This document shows positions 35,261 to 45,026 of a stretch of DNA of 64,000 nt, piece after piece. The position numbers were made by a program, and so were the translations under genes. Position 1 is the stretch's first letter. Each line of letters begins with the position of its first letter. The notes under the pieces were generated by a model. The model did no database searches and was not told where the DNA came from. It worked only from the letters and a program-made list of their open reading frames with translations. The DNA comes from Hydrocarboniphaga effusa AP103 (GTDB lineage: Bacteria > Pseudomonadota > Gammaproteobacteria > Nevskiales > Nevskiaceae): the NCBI RefSeq assembly GCF_000271305.1, contig NZ_AKGD01000001.1, positions 1,736,001 through 1,800,000 on the forward strand. The letters run 5' to 3'.

Positions 35261-36813
35261 GCCAGGCTCCGACTACGATGAAGGCGAGCATCCTCGCCCC
35301 CGGGCAGATCGCGCCCAATATCCTCTCCTCGATCGTCGTGTTTCTGGTGGCGCTGCCGCTGTGCATGGGCATCGCCATTGCTTCCGGCGTTCCACCGGCG
35401 GCCGGTCTGATCACCGGCGTCATCGGAGGCATCGTCGTCGGAGCATTCGCCGGTTCGCCGCTGCTCGTCAGCGGCCCGGCGGCAGGTCTGGCGGTGCTGG
35501 TGTTCGAGCTCGTGCGCGATCACGGCCTGGTCGCGCTCGGGCCGGTGGTGCTGCTGGCCGGTGCCATGCAGCTCGCCGCCGGCCTGTTCAAGGTCGGCCT
35601 GTGGTTTCGCATGGTCGCTCCGGCGGTCATTCACGGCATGCTCGCGGGCATCGGCATCCTGATCGTCGCCTCGCAGCTGCACGTGATGGTCGACGCCAAG
35701 CCGCTTGCGGGCGGCCTGCAGAACTTCGGCGCCCTGCCGGGCCGTATCTGGGACGTCGTCACGAGCAAGCAGGGCCTCGAGGCCGGGCTGCTCGGCCTCG
35801 GCGTGATCGCGGTGATGATCGGCTGGGAGAAGTTCAAGCCGGCCAAGCTCAAGCTGGTTCCGGGCGCCCTGCTCGCGATCATCCTGGCGACCGCCATCGC
35901 CCAGGTCGCTCAGCTCGACGTGGCGCGCGTGGACCTGCCGGCGAACCTGTTCGGCTCGATCGAATTCGTCGGCTCATCGGGGCTGGCGATGCTGCTCGAC
36001 CCGACGCTGCTCGGCATCGCGCTGGCCTTCGCCTTCATCGCGAGCGCCGAAACACTGCTCTCGGCGGCGGCGGTGGACAGCATGCACACCGGCCCGCGCA
36101 CCAAGTACGACCGCGAGCTCTGTGCTCAGGGCATCGGCAACATGCTCTGCGGCGCCGCTGGCGCCCTGCCGATGACCGGCGTGATCGTGCGCAGTGCGGC
36201 CAACGTACAGGCCGGCGCCACTTCGCGTCTGTCGACGATCCTGCACGGTACCTGGCTGCTCGGCTTCGTCGTGCTGTTGCCCTGGCTGCTGCGCATGGCG
36301 CCGATCGCGGCGCTCGCGGGCATTCTCGTGTTCACCGGCTTCAAGATGGTCAACCCGAAGCAGCTCAAGGAGCTGGCGCACTTCGGCAAGGGCACGCTGG
36401 CGGTGTTCCTCGCCACCGCGCTGATGATCGTCGCGACCGACCTGCTCATGGGCGTGGCCGCCGGTATCGCCCTGTCGCTGCTGCTGATGGCCCTGCGTGC
36501 GGCCTACCTGCACGTGAGCCTGAAGAAGGACGAAGCCAACAAGACGGCGGTACTGCGCCTGACCGGCTCGGCCACCTTCCTCAACGTGCCGCGCCTGTCC
36601 GAAGTGCTCGACAGCGTTCCGGACGGCACCACGGTGACGGTCGACATGGACAAGCTGCGCATGATCGATCACGCCTGCCTGGTGCTGCTGCAGGACTGGA
36701 ACCGTACCGCACATGCGCGTGGCTGCAAGCTGGTGGTCGATTGGCAGGCCCTCGAAGCACTCAGCGAAGCGGGCAGTAAGCGGGGGCGGGTTCAAGGACT
36801 GACCACGACCTGA
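35257..36813 (+). CDS. SulP-family anion transporter with STAS domain
   Basis: 518-residue transporter of the SulP (SLC26) family, in the inner membrane. The core starts ILSSIVVFLVALPLCMGIAI and runs to about residue 415. A cytoplasmic STAS domain follows (about 430-510: TAVLRLTGSATFLNVPRL, VTVDMDKLRMIDHACL). GTG start, overlapping the carbonic anhydrase gene by four bases. That context suggests bicarbonate as substrate, but sulfate is possible. Confidence 0.9.
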   Translation: MSQAPTTMKASILAPGQIAPNILSSIVVFLVALPLCMGIAIASGVPPAAGLITGVIGGIVVGAFAGSPLLVSGPAAGLAVLVFELVRDHGLVALGPVVLLAGAMQLAAGLFKVGLWFRMVAPAVIHGMLAGIGILIVASQLHVMVDAKPLAGGLQNFGALPGRIWDVVTSKQGLEAGLLGLGVIAVMIGWEKFKPAKLKLVPGALLAIILATAIAQVAQLDVARVDLPANLFGSIEFVGSSGLAMLLDPTLLGIALAFAFIASAETLLSAAAVDSMHTGPRTKYDRELCAQGIGNMLCGAAGALPMTGVIVRSAANVQAGATSRLSTILHGTWLLGFVVLLPWLLRMAPIAALAGILVFTGFKMVNPKQLKELAHFGKGTLAVFLATALMIVATDLLMGVAAGIALSLLLMALRAAYLHVSLKKDEANKTAVLRLTGSATFLNVPRLSEVLDSVPDGTTVTVDMDKLRMIDHACLVLLQDWNRTAHARGCKLVVDWQALEALSEAGSKRGRVQGLTTT

Positions 36814-36844
36814 AGCCGTCAGCTGCACCGTTGCAGAAAGCATC

Positions 36845-36882
36845 AAAAAAACCCGGCCTTCGCAAGAAGGCCGGGTTTTTTC
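36845..36882 (+). terminator. strong terminator after the SulP gene
   Basis: Stem ACCCGGCCTTC-GCAA-GAAGGCCGGGT followed by six T. A similar run on the other side makes it bidirectional. Confidence 0.95.
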
Positions 36883-36996
36883 TTCGGTTGCCGCAGGATG
36901 GGTTGGCTGTCTGGTCACGTCAGCCACGCTTGCGCCTTCCGACGAGTAGCGGTGGGTTACGGGCCCTTCGGCGCCATCCACCCTGCCGCACAGAAC

Positions 36997-38811
36997 TCAG
37001 CCGTCTTCGCGCACGTAGGTCTGCTCCTTGAACCAGGCAGCGAAGAACACGAACAGCACCGCCACCGAGCCCATGAGTCCGGCAAAGAACAGGAAATACA
37101 CCGGACCGACGAGCGCGTACGTTGACACCTCCGAAGCGTTCGCGACGTAGCGGCCGCTGCTGGCGACGCTCTGGCGGCTGACCTTGTCCATGAGCCGCAC
37201 TCGGCTGCCGCCCGCATCGACTTCGGCAACCAGGAAGGTGCCGGCCAGCGGGCCGTTCTTGCCCCCTCCGTCGCTGACCGTGATGCCGTTGTCACCGGCG
37301 AAGTCGATCTTCTGCCCGGTGACGAAGTCGGCGGCGTTGGCGAGGCCGACCCAGGTCTGCTCGCCGGTGCTGATCTCGGTGGCCTGCAGCGGCTCGATCA
37401 TCAGCGAGTTCACGGCCGCCGTGAACGCGTTGCCCACGCTCGTCGACAGCAGGAACAGGCTCATGATGAAGCTCTTCATGTACAGCGGAGCCTGCTTGTA
37501 GCTGTATTCGAGTGCGGTGATCGAGACCAGCACCTCGCCCGCGGTGAGCACCGAATAGGCGGCGATCTGCCACCACATGCTCACCATCTCGCCACTTTGG
37601 ATGCGCTGCTCGATCGACGCCACGATCAGGAACGAACTCGCGGTCACGAACAGGCCGATGCCGATCTTGCGCAGCGGCGTTACCGTCCAGAACCGGCCGA
37701 TCAGCGGATAGATGCCGAACGTGAAGACCGGCACCAGCAGGATGATGAAAATGCCGTTCACCACCTGCACCTGGCTCGGCAGCATTTCGTAGGCGGCGAG
37801 CTTCTCGAAGCCCGCGACGCCGCCGAGAAAGCCGAACAGGTGCTTGTCCATCAGCGCCGACTGCGCCTGCACGGTCCAGCTGTTGCCGTTGCTCTGGTCC
37901 CACAGCGACCAGAAGAAGGCGACGAACAGGTACAGCAGCGCCAGCTTGCCGACGATGCGCAGGCCTTCGCCGGTCAGCGAACGCTCGAGCCAGGCGCGCA
38001 GCTCGGGCGGCAGGACATGGCGCAGCCCGGTCTTGAGGAACAGCGCCGCCACGGCGGCCAGCGACGCGAGCAAGGTGAAGGTCGCGAGCAGGATGTTGTT
38101 GCCGCTGGCGGTGAACACGAACACCGTGAACGCGAGCACCGCGAAGAACACCAGCAGAAAACCCGGCAGCGCCAGGCCGGGCCTGCTCATCGCCGCCGGC
38201 ACCACCGCGAACCTCGAGCGCCCGAGCCAGAACACCAGCGTGGCGAAGGCCATCATCACGCCCGGCATGCCGAAGGCGTAGCGCGGACCGTATTCCGGAT
38301 CGGCCAGCAGCACCGGGCAGAAATAGATCGAGAACGCCGAGCCGATGTTGATCGCCAGATAGAAATACGAGAACGCGCGCTCGATCAGGTGCGCGTTGGC
38401 GCTCGTGAACTGGTCGCCCACGTTGGTCGACACGCAAGGCTTGATGCCGCCGGTGCCGAAGGCCATCAGCAGCATGCCGAGCACCATGCTGGCCTCGCCG
38501 GTGGAGAAGGCGATCATGAAGCAGCCGATCACGTAGACGATCGAGAAGCTGATGATGGTGCGGAACTTGGCGAGAAAGACGTCGGAGACGATGGCGCCGA
38601 GCAGCGGGAAGAAGTACGCGCCGGCCTTGAACAGCGCCTGCCAGGTCTGCGCCTTGGCGTCGCCGAAGTGCAGGAACTGGATCATGTACTGCACGAGAAT
38701 CGCGTTGACGCCGTAGAAGCAGAAGCGCTCGGCGAATTCATTGGCGATGATGAAGGGGATGCCGGCGGGCATCCTGTCGGTGCGCACGGGCGCCGCGGCG
38801 GGGCTGGTCAT
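36997..38811 (-). CDS. POT/PTR family oligopeptide transporter
   Basis: 604-residue proton-coupled peptide importer of the MFS. The E1xxE2R signature of the POT family is visible in NEFAERFCFYG (near residue 25), followed by about 12 to 14 membrane helices. A periplasmic insertion, AGDNGITVSDGGGKNGPL, lies late in the sequence between helices. ATG 38811 was chosen; no other start fits better. It is a single gene with its own promoter region. Confidence 0.92.
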   Translation of the reverse strand: MTSPAAAPVRTDRMPAGIPFIIANEFAERFCFYGVNAILVQYMIQFLHFGDAKAQTWQALFKAGAYFFPLLGAIVSDVFLAKFRTIISFSIVYVIGCFMIAFSTGEASMVLGMLLMAFGTGGIKPCVSTNVGDQFTSANAHLIERAFSYFYLAINIGSAFSIYFCPVLLADPEYGPRYAFGMPGVMMAFATLVFWLGRSRFAVVPAAMSRPGLALPGFLLVFFAVLAFTVFVFTASGNNILLATFTLLASLAAVAALFLKTGLRHVLPPELRAWLERSLTGEGLRIVGKLALLYLFVAFFWSLWDQSNGNSWTVQAQSALMDKHLFGFLGGVAGFEKLAAYEMLPSQVQVVNGIFIILLVPVFTFGIYPLIGRFWTVTPLRKIGIGLFVTASSFLIVASIEQRIQSGEMVSMWWQIAAYSVLTAGEVLVSITALEYSYKQAPLYMKSFIMSLFLLSTSVGNAFTAAVNSLMIEPLQATEISTGEQTWVGLANAADFVTGQKIDFAGDNGITVSDGGGKNGPLAGTFLVAEVDAGGSRVRLMDKVSRQSVASSGRYVANASEVSTYALVGPVYFLFFAGLMGSVAVLFVFFAAWFKEQTYVREDG

Positions 38812-38981
38812 CGGGAGTCCTGAGGATCGAGCGTGATGCAAACGAGAAGGCCGCATCGACTGCGGCCCGGCCGAAGTCTAGCCAATGCCCTGCGCGGTCG
38901 CGTGGGGGAATCCCCCAGCGCGGCTTGTCGTAACCTTGCTTTTTCCCGGGCGCACGATCGCCCGCCTCACTGGAGTCTTCG

Positions 38982-39749
38982 ATGAAACCGCGTCATCTCG
39001 TCGCCCTGGCCTTGCTCGCGCTCGCGGCCTGTTCCAAATCGCCCGAGCCGCCCGCCGCGGAAGCGCCCGCCCCGGCCGCGGCGCCCTCGGCCGAGTCCAC
39101 CACCGCAGCCTCGCCCGCACAGACCGAAGCCAGGCCCGCAGCCGGCAGTGGTACCGAAGCCGCGCCGCTGCTGACCGCGGGGCTCGTCGCCGGTCGCGAC
39201 TACATTCTCATCGGCGATGGCAGCCCGTTCGACACCGCCGCCGGCAAGGTCGAACTCGTGGAGTTCTTCAACTACGCCTGCCCGGCCTGCAATGCGTTCA
39301 ATCCGCAGTTCTCGGAATGGAAGAAAAAGCTCGGCGCGGATGTGCACCTGGTCTACGCGCCGCTCGATTTCCGTCCGGACTTCGTGCAGTACGCGCGCGC
39401 CTACTACGCGGCCGAAGCGCTCGGCGTGGCCGACAAGGCGCACGATGCGGTCTACGACGCGATCCACCAGCTGCACACGCTGCCCGGCGAAGGCCAGCCG
39501 CCCGATCAGGCCAAGATCGCCGAGTTCTATGCGAAGTTCTACGGCGTCAAGCAGGATGAATTCCTGCAGCTCATGGACGGCTTCGCGGTCAACGCCAAGA
39601 TCGGCCGCGCACGAGCGTTCGCGATGAAAAGCCAGGTGCGTTCGACGCCCTCGCTCGTCATCAACGGACGTTATCTCGTGAAAGGCGAAAGCTGGGAAGA
39701 CATGCTCAGAATCAGCGACCAGCTGATCCAGAAGGAACGCGCGAACTGA
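38982..39749 (+). CDS. dsbA: DsbA-like thiol:disulfide oxidoreductase lipoprotein
   Basis: 255-residue thioredoxin-fold protein with a lipobox (ALLALAACSKSPEP, lipidated Cys17), an Ala/Pro-rich tether of about 45 residues, then the DsbA domain. The active site is CPAC in FFNYACPACNAFNPQF; the cis-Pro loop is VRSTPSLVIN. It would introduce disulfides into periplasmic proteins, held to a membrane by its lipid. It stands alone, convergent with the YggU gene. Confidence 0.93.
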   Translation: MKPRHLVALALLALAACSKSPEPPAAEAPAPAAAPSAESTTAASPAQTEARPAAGSGTEAAPLLTAGLVAGRDYILIGDGSPFDTAAGKVELVEFFNYACPACNAFNPQFSEWKKKLGADVHLVYAPLDFRPDFVQYARAYYAAEALGVADKAHDAVYDAIHQLHTLPGEGQPPDQAKIAEFYAKFYGVKQDEFLQLMDGFAVNAKIGRARAFAMKSQVRSTPSLVINGRYLVKGESWEDMLRISDQLIQKERAN

Positions 39750-39756
39750 TCCGGTT

Positions 39757-40029
39757 TCAGAGCCAAGCCGTGATGCGGCGCTTGATCTCGCCGTCATCGA
39801 GCGCCGCGATTTCGACGATCTTGTCCTGCGCGGTTTCGCCGTGCACGAGCGTGATCGACTGACGAGGCACGTCGAGCGCCTCGGCGAGCAGGCCGATCAC
39901 CGCATCATTGGCCTTGCCGCGTTCGGGCGCAGCCGTCACGCGCAGCTTGAGCGCCTCGCCATGCCAGCCGACGAGACGGTTCGACGAGGCTTTGGGGCTC
40001 ACGCGCAGGCGCAGGCGCGTCGCGCTCAT
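39757..40029 (-). CDS. yggU: YggU/DUF167 family protein
   Basis: 90-residue DUF167 protein. Family signature LRVSPKASSNRLVGWHG and RVTAAPERGKANDAVIGLLA. Function unknown. Its start overlaps the stop of the M20 peptidase gene by four bases. Confidence 0.92.
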   Translation of the reverse strand: MSATRLRLRVSPKASSNRLVGWHGEALKLRVTAAPERGKANDAVIGLLAEALDVPRQSITLVHGETAQDKIVEIAALDDGEIKRRITAWL

Positions 40030-41504
40030 TGAGCGCCGAGGCTGTTGCGCAGCAGCTGCGCATAGAACTGGATCATGCGCTCGTAATCGGCGATGGCGAT
40101 GCGCTCGTCGACACCGTGGATGCGGCCCGCATCCTCGTTGGTATACGGCATCGGCGAGAAGTTGTAGCCCTGCTCGCGCACGCTCGCGTAGTGTCGGTTG
40201 TCGGTCGCCCCGAGCACGATGCCGCTCGCGACGATGGCCTCCGGAAACACTTCGCGTATCGACCGTGCGATGAGCTTGTATTGCGGCGCGTGCACGTCGG
40301 ACGCCGGCGGAGCCTCGCTGCCGAAACCCGCCATCGCTTCGACGACGATACCTTCGTCATCGATGACTTCGCGCACGTGCGCGAGCACGGCGTCGATGCC
40401 GTCGCCCGGCAGCAGACGGAAATTGACGATCGCCTCGCCTTCGGTCGGCAGCACGTTGTCCGCTTCGCCGGCCTTGAACACGGTCGGCGCGGTGGTGGTG
40501 CGGATCAGCGCATCGGTCGTGCGCGAGCCTCCGAGCGCGGCGAACAGCACCGGCGACAGCCAATCGCGATTGGCGACGACGATGCGTGTGGGCCAATCCA
40601 TCTCGGGCGCGATCTCGCCGAGCAGCGCATCGACGGGCTCGATCAGCCGCGCCGGCATCGGCTCGTCTTCGAGCTTGGCGATCGCCGCCGCGAGCCGGCC
40701 GATCACCGTGTGCCGCGGAGGCGTCGACGAATGGCCGCCATCGCCCGTCAGCCTGAGCTTCACCGACAGATAGCCTTTCTCGCCGGCCATCAGCGATGCG
40801 ACCGGACGCTGCACGCCGGCAACCACGCCGCGCGTCACCGCGCCGCCTTCGTCGAGCGTGTACGAGGCCTTGATTCCGCGCTCCGCGAGCTTGGCTGCGA
40901 TCGCCTTGGCGCCACGCTCGCCGCCGACTTCCTCGTCATGCCCGAACGCGAGCAGCAATGTGCGCTTGGGCTGGTAGCCGAGGCCGATCAGCGCCTCCAC
41001 GGCTTCCATGATCGCCATCACGCTGTTCTTGTCGTCGAGTGCGCCGCGGCCCCAGACGAAGCCGTCGGCGATCACGCCGTCGAACGGCGGATGCGTCCAG
41101 CCCTCGGTCGCTGCGGGAACGACGTCGTAGTGCGCGGCGAGGAGCACCGGCGGCAGTTCGGGCTGCGAACCCTTCCAGGTGTAGAGCAGACCGAAATCGT
41201 TGAAGGTCTCGACACTCAATGTCTGGTGCGTGCGCGCGAAGCGTGCCTGCAAAAAGCGATGAAAATAGCGAAAGGCGCCGACGTCGACCTTGGCCGGATC
41301 GGTGCTCGAAACCGTCGGCACGCCGATCGCCTGCGACAGTCCATCGGCGACAGCGGCCGCATCGACGCGCATGAGCGCCGCCGCCTGCACATCCTGCGAC
41401 TGCGATTGCAGCAGCACCGCACGGTACGAGGCGTAGCCGATCACACCGACCAGCGACAGCAGAACCAGCGCGAGCAAGAGCTTCTTGAGCATGAAAAAAC
41501 GCAT
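40026..41504 (-). CDS. M20-family peptidase, PM20D1-like
   Basis: 492-residue dinuclear zinc hydrolase of the M20 family. An N-terminal membrane anchor is visible (KKLLLALVLLSLVGVIGYAS). Metal ligands: AAHYDVVP (His), WGRGALDDKN (Asp), GHDEEVGG (Glu-Glu), and ATDNRHYASV (His). The sequence resembles the animal PM20D1 enzymes that join or split N-acyl amino acids, but the bacterial substrate is not known. It may act in the periplasm, tethered to the membrane. Confidence 0.88.
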   Translation of the reverse strand: MRFFMLKKLLLALVLLSLVGVIGYASYRAVLLQSQSQDVQAAALMRVDAAAVADGLSQAIGVPTVSSTDPAKVDVGAFRYFHRFLQARFARTHQTLSVETFNDFGLLYTWKGSQPELPPVLLAAHYDVVPAATEGWTHPPFDGVIADGFVWGRGALDDKNSVMAIMEAVEALIGLGYQPKRTLLLAFGHDEEVGGERGAKAIAAKLAERGIKASYTLDEGGAVTRGVVAGVQRPVASLMAGEKGYLSVKLRLTGDGGHSSTPPRHTVIGRLAAAIAKLEDEPMPARLIEPVDALLGEIAPEMDWPTRIVVANRDWLSPVLFAALGGSRTTDALIRTTTAPTVFKAGEADNVLPTEGEAIVNFRLLPGDGIDAVLAHVREVIDDEGIVVEAMAGFGSEAPPASDVHAPQYKLIARSIREVFPEAIVASGIVLGATDNRHYASVREQGYNFSPMPYTNEDAGRIHGVDERIAIADYERMIQFYAQLLRNSLGAQ

Positions 41505-41559
41505 CCGGGTCAGTGCGCAACACTAACCCGAATCGCTCGCGAACGAGCGCAGCAGGGCT

Positions 41560-41898
41560 TTACTTGGCGGCGAGCAGACCGCCGATCAGCGCCCCGAGCA
41601 CCATCGCCGCCGCACCGCCGACTGCAACCGCGAAAATGCCGAAACCCGCGAGCCAGGCCACCCAGGCCACGCCCGTGAGTGCCTTGATCAGAAAGCCGAG
41701 TATCGCGCCCAGGGCGATGCTCGGAATGATCGAGGCGATGAACGCCCGGCCGACACCGCCTGCAATCTTGCCGCCGACCACCCCGGCGACGAGGCTGCCC
41801 AGACCCGGCAGCCAGAACAGCAGCACCGACAGCACGAGCATCCAGAACGAGCCCCAGAAAATGCTGCCTTCGTCGCGCACTTGCAGATCGTTTGCCAT
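41560..41898 (-). CDS. small glycine-rich membrane protein
   Basis: 112-residue membrane protein with three or four hydrophobic helices rich in Gly and Ala (SFWMLVLSVLLFWLPGLGSL, ASIIPSIALGAILGFLIKAL, and a last helix ending GALIGGLLAAK). No family was recognised. It stands between the M20 gene and the RND operon with its own ribosome binding site. Confidence 0.7.
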   Translation of the reverse strand: MANDLQVRDEGSIFWGSFWMLVLSVLLFWLPGLGSLVAGVVGGKIAGGVGRAFIASIIPSIALGAILGFLIKALTGVAWVAWLAGFGIFAVAVGGAAAMVLGALIGGLLAAK

Positions 41899-41960
41899 GT
41901 CCCTTCTCCTGTCGATGACTTCTTGTTGTCGGATGCTGGTCGGAATGACGCGAGCCTGAC

Positions 41961-44900
41961 TCAGGGTAACTGAACGCCGCGTGGCGACAGTGCCTGGCCA
42001 CGCGCCTTTGCGACGACACGCGCGCCCCAGACGCGCAGATCGTCGAGCATGCAGTAAGTGCTCGGCAGCACCCCCAGGCTGACGACCGTCGAGAACGTCA
42101 AGCCGCCGATGATCGCGCGCGCCATCGGATAATACGGCGGCCCGTTGCCGCCGACCGAAGTTTCACCGAGTGCGAGCGGCACCATGCCGAGCGTGGCCGT
42201 GGCCACCGTCATCAGGATCGGCCGCAGGCGATCGCGCGAGCCCTGGATCACCGCTTCCTCGCGCGGCATGCCCGAAGCACGCAGCTGATGCACGTGGTCG
42301 ATCAGCACGATGCCGTTGTTGACGACCACTCCCATCAGGATCAGCAAGCCGATCATGGCCATGAACGACATCGTCGTCGCGGTGATCATGAAGAACCAGA
42401 ACACGCCGACGAACGAAAAGAAGATGCCCGTGATGATCGCGCTCGGCTCGAGCGTGGACTCGAACAGCGCCGCCATCACCAGATAGATCAGCGCCATCGC
42501 GAGCAGCATGTTCACGAGCATGCCCTGCATGTTCTGCGCTTCGTCGTCGAAGGCCTGGCTGTAGCCCCAGCTGTAGCCGGGAGGGAACTGCAGATCGTTG
42601 AGCACGTTCTCGACCGACTTCTTCGCATCCTCGGAGGTCACGCCTTCGGCGGTGCCGAACTGCACCTTCAGCGAGGCCATGCGATTCTCGCGCGTGATGT
42701 TGCCGGGCGTGTTGCCGACATCGACCTGGGCGACCGAGCCGAGCGTGATGCGCGCCCCGTCCGGACGCAGGATCGGCATCGACAGGATCGCCTCGAAATC
42801 CGCGCGATCCTGCTTGCGGAACTCGACGATCATGTCGACCTCGCCGGTGGCCGTGCGGAACGGACGCAGCTCGGTGCCGCGCATCGCCGCGGCCACCGCG
42901 TCGGCGACCTGCTGGCTCGAAAGCCCGTTCTGGCGCGCTCGCTCGCGATCGATGCGGATGCGCACTTCCTGGTCTTCGGCCTCGGCGATCACACGCACAT
43001 CGGTGAGCCCCTTGACGAGGCGCAGCGTGCGCACGACATCGTCGGCGACATCGCGCAGATGCTCGGCCGATTCGCCGAACACGCGCACGCCCAGCTTGTC
43101 CGCGGTGCCCGATCGGTTCTGCTCGAAGCTCACACTGCCGATCGCGAGCTTGGGCATCTGCGCGCGGATCTCCTCCATCACCGAAGCATTGCTGCGCTTG
43201 CGCAGCTTCTTCTCGGGCATGATCAGCACGGTCTGCGCGCTGCTGACATCGAAATAACTGTAGACCGAGTCGAAGCCCAGCGAGGCCTGGTTCGCGAACA
43301 GGTAATTCTCGATGGTGCTGACGGCCTCCTCGACCTTGTCGACCCGATAGACGCCGTTGAGGTTGTACTGCATGAGCAGGCGCGTGCCGTCTTCGGCCGG
43401 GAACATGTCGGTCTTGACGAACTTGAGCGGCACGATCACCGAGCCGAGCAGCACCACGATCATCAGCGAAGTCCAGCCGCGATGGCGCAAGGTCCAGCCC
43501 AGCGTTCTGGCGTAGAAGGCCGACAGCACAACCAGAAAGCGCGCACCGCCGCTCGCGTCGCCCGAGACCATGCGCGTGGTCAGCTGCGGAATCAGCGTCA
43601 CCGCCACGAGCAGCGACGCGGCCAGCGCGATGGTGATCGTGAACGCCACCTGGCTCATGAACACGGTGATTTCGTTCTGCGCGCCGAATACGTTGGGTAG
43701 AAACACGATCGCGGTCGTCAGGGTGCCGGCGACCACCGCCATGCCGACCTTGCGCACGCCCGACAGCGTGGCCTCGACCGCATCGCCGGTTTTCAGACGC
43801 TCGGTGAAGATGCTCTCGGTCACCACCACCGCATTGTCGACGAGCATGCCGACCGCGAGCATCAGGCCCATGAGCGTGAGAATGTTGAGCGTAAGGCCGA
43901 GGAAGTACATCGCCGCGAGCGTCATGCACAGCGACAGCGGTACCGACAGCGTCACGATCAGCGTCATGCGGATATCGCGCAGGAACAGCCACAGCACGAG
44001 CACCGACAGCACCGCGCCGATGGCACCGGCTTCGAGCAAGTCGGCCAGCGATTGCTTCACTTCCTGCGACTGGTCCTGCATGGGGAACAGGCGAATGCCC
44101 TTCATCTCGGGCAATTCCTTGATGCGCTCGATTTCGGCCTTCGCGCGCTCGCCGACCTCGACGAGATTCGCCCCGGTTTCCTTGAACACATTGACGCCGA
44201 TCGCGAAGCGCCGATTCAGATGGCGTCCGTAGGTCAGCTCCGGATCGGTGTACTGCACCTCGGCGATGTCGCCCAGGCGCAGGCCGCTCGCATCGATGAC
44301 GACATTGCGTACCGCATCGAGCGTAGTGAGCTCGCCTTCGGGTCGCACCGTGTAGCGCAGCCTGCCATCGGTGATCTGGCCCGCCGACAGCGCGAAGTTG
44401 GCCTTCTGCAGTTGCGCGCCGAGCTTGGCGATGTCGATGCCGTGGCTCGCGACGCGATCGGCCGCAAGCATGATGCGGACCTGCTTTTCCTCGACGCCGT
44501 AGAGCTCGACTTTCGAAACGCCGGCAATGCGTTCGAGCCTGCGCTTGAGATTGCGATCGAGCATTTCGTAGGCGCCCGACAGATCGCGGTCGGCCGAGAT
44601 GCGCAGCTGCAGCATCGGCTGGTCCGAGCCCGAGAACTTGAACACCTGCACGCGCTGCACGTCGTCGGGCAGCTTGTCGCGGATCGAATCGATCTTGTCG
44701 CGCGCCTCGACGCCTTTGACGGCCAGATCGGCGCCCCAGTCGAGTTGCAGCTCGATCTCGACGCCGTCGTCGCGCGATTTGGATTCGATGCGCTTGAGTC
44801 CCGGCAGGGTCGCGATCGCTTCTTCGACCGGACGCGTGATGCGCCGCTCGACTTCCTCGGGCGTCGAGTTGCGATACGGCACGTTGACGACCATGAACGG

Positions 44901-45026
44901 AAACTCGATGTCGGGTAGCGATTCGAGCGGCAATCGTTGCCCGGCGATGAGCCCGATCAAGGTCATGCAGACGAAGAACATCGCCACCGTGACCGGCCGC
45001 TTGAGCGACAGCGCGGTGAGGTTCAT
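41961..45026 (-). CDS. RND-family efflux permease (downstream copy)
   Basis: 1021-residue inner-membrane pump subunit of the HAE-1/AcrB type, driven by proton influx. The start MNLTALSLKRPVTVAMFFV is typical; there are twelve helices in two repeats with large periplasmic loops. Helix 4 has GMLVDNAVVVTESIF, with one Asp of the usual DD pair replaced by Asn, as in many related pumps. ATG 45026 overlaps the PAP2 stop. It shares the operon with an adaptor and a second RND pump, but no outer-membrane channel gene is adjacent. Confidence 0.93.
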   Translation of the reverse strand: MNLTALSLKRPVTVAMFFVCMTLIGLIAGQRLPLESLPDIEFPFMVVNVPYRNSTPEEVERRITRPVEEAIATLPGLKRIESKSRDDGVEIELQLDWGADLAVKGVEARDKIDSIRDKLPDDVQRVQVFKFSGSDQPMLQLRISADRDLSGAYEMLDRNLKRRLERIAGVSKVELYGVEEKQVRIMLAADRVASHGIDIAKLGAQLQKANFALSAGQITDGRLRYTVRPEGELTTLDAVRNVVIDASGLRLGDIAEVQYTDPELTYGRHLNRRFAIGVNVFKETGANLVEVGERAKAEIERIKELPEMKGIRLFPMQDQSQEVKQSLADLLEAGAIGAVLSVLVLWLFLRDIRMTLIVTLSVPLSLCMTLAAMYFLGLTLNILTLMGLMLAVGMLVDNAVVVTESIFTERLKTGDAVEATLSGVRKVGMAVVAGTLTTAIVFLPNVFGAQNEITVFMSQVAFTITIALAASLLVAVTLIPQLTTRMVSGDASGGARFLVVLSAFYARTLGWTLRHRGWTSLMIVVLLGSVIVPLKFVKTDMFPAEDGTRLLMQYNLNGVYRVDKVEEAVSTIENYLFANQASLGFDSVYSYFDVSSAQTVLIMPEKKLRKRSNASVMEEIRAQMPKLAIGSVSFEQNRSGTADKLGVRVFGESAEHLRDVADDVVRTLRLVKGLTDVRVIAEAEDQEVRIRIDRERARQNGLSSQQVADAVAAAMRGTELRPFRTATGEVDMIVEFRKQDRADFEAILSMPILRPDGARITLGSVAQVDVGNTPGNITRENRMASLKVQFGTAEGVTSEDAKKSVENVLNDLQFPPGYSWGYSQAFDDEAQNMQGMLVNMLLAMALIYLVMAALFESTLEPSAIITGIFFSFVGVFWFFMITATTMSFMAMIGLLILMGVVVNNGIVLIDHVHQLRASGMPREEAVIQGSRDRLRPILMTVATATLGMVPLALGETSVGGNGPPYYPMARAIIGGLTFSTVVSLGVLPSTYCMLDDLRVWGARVVAKARGQALSPRGVQLP

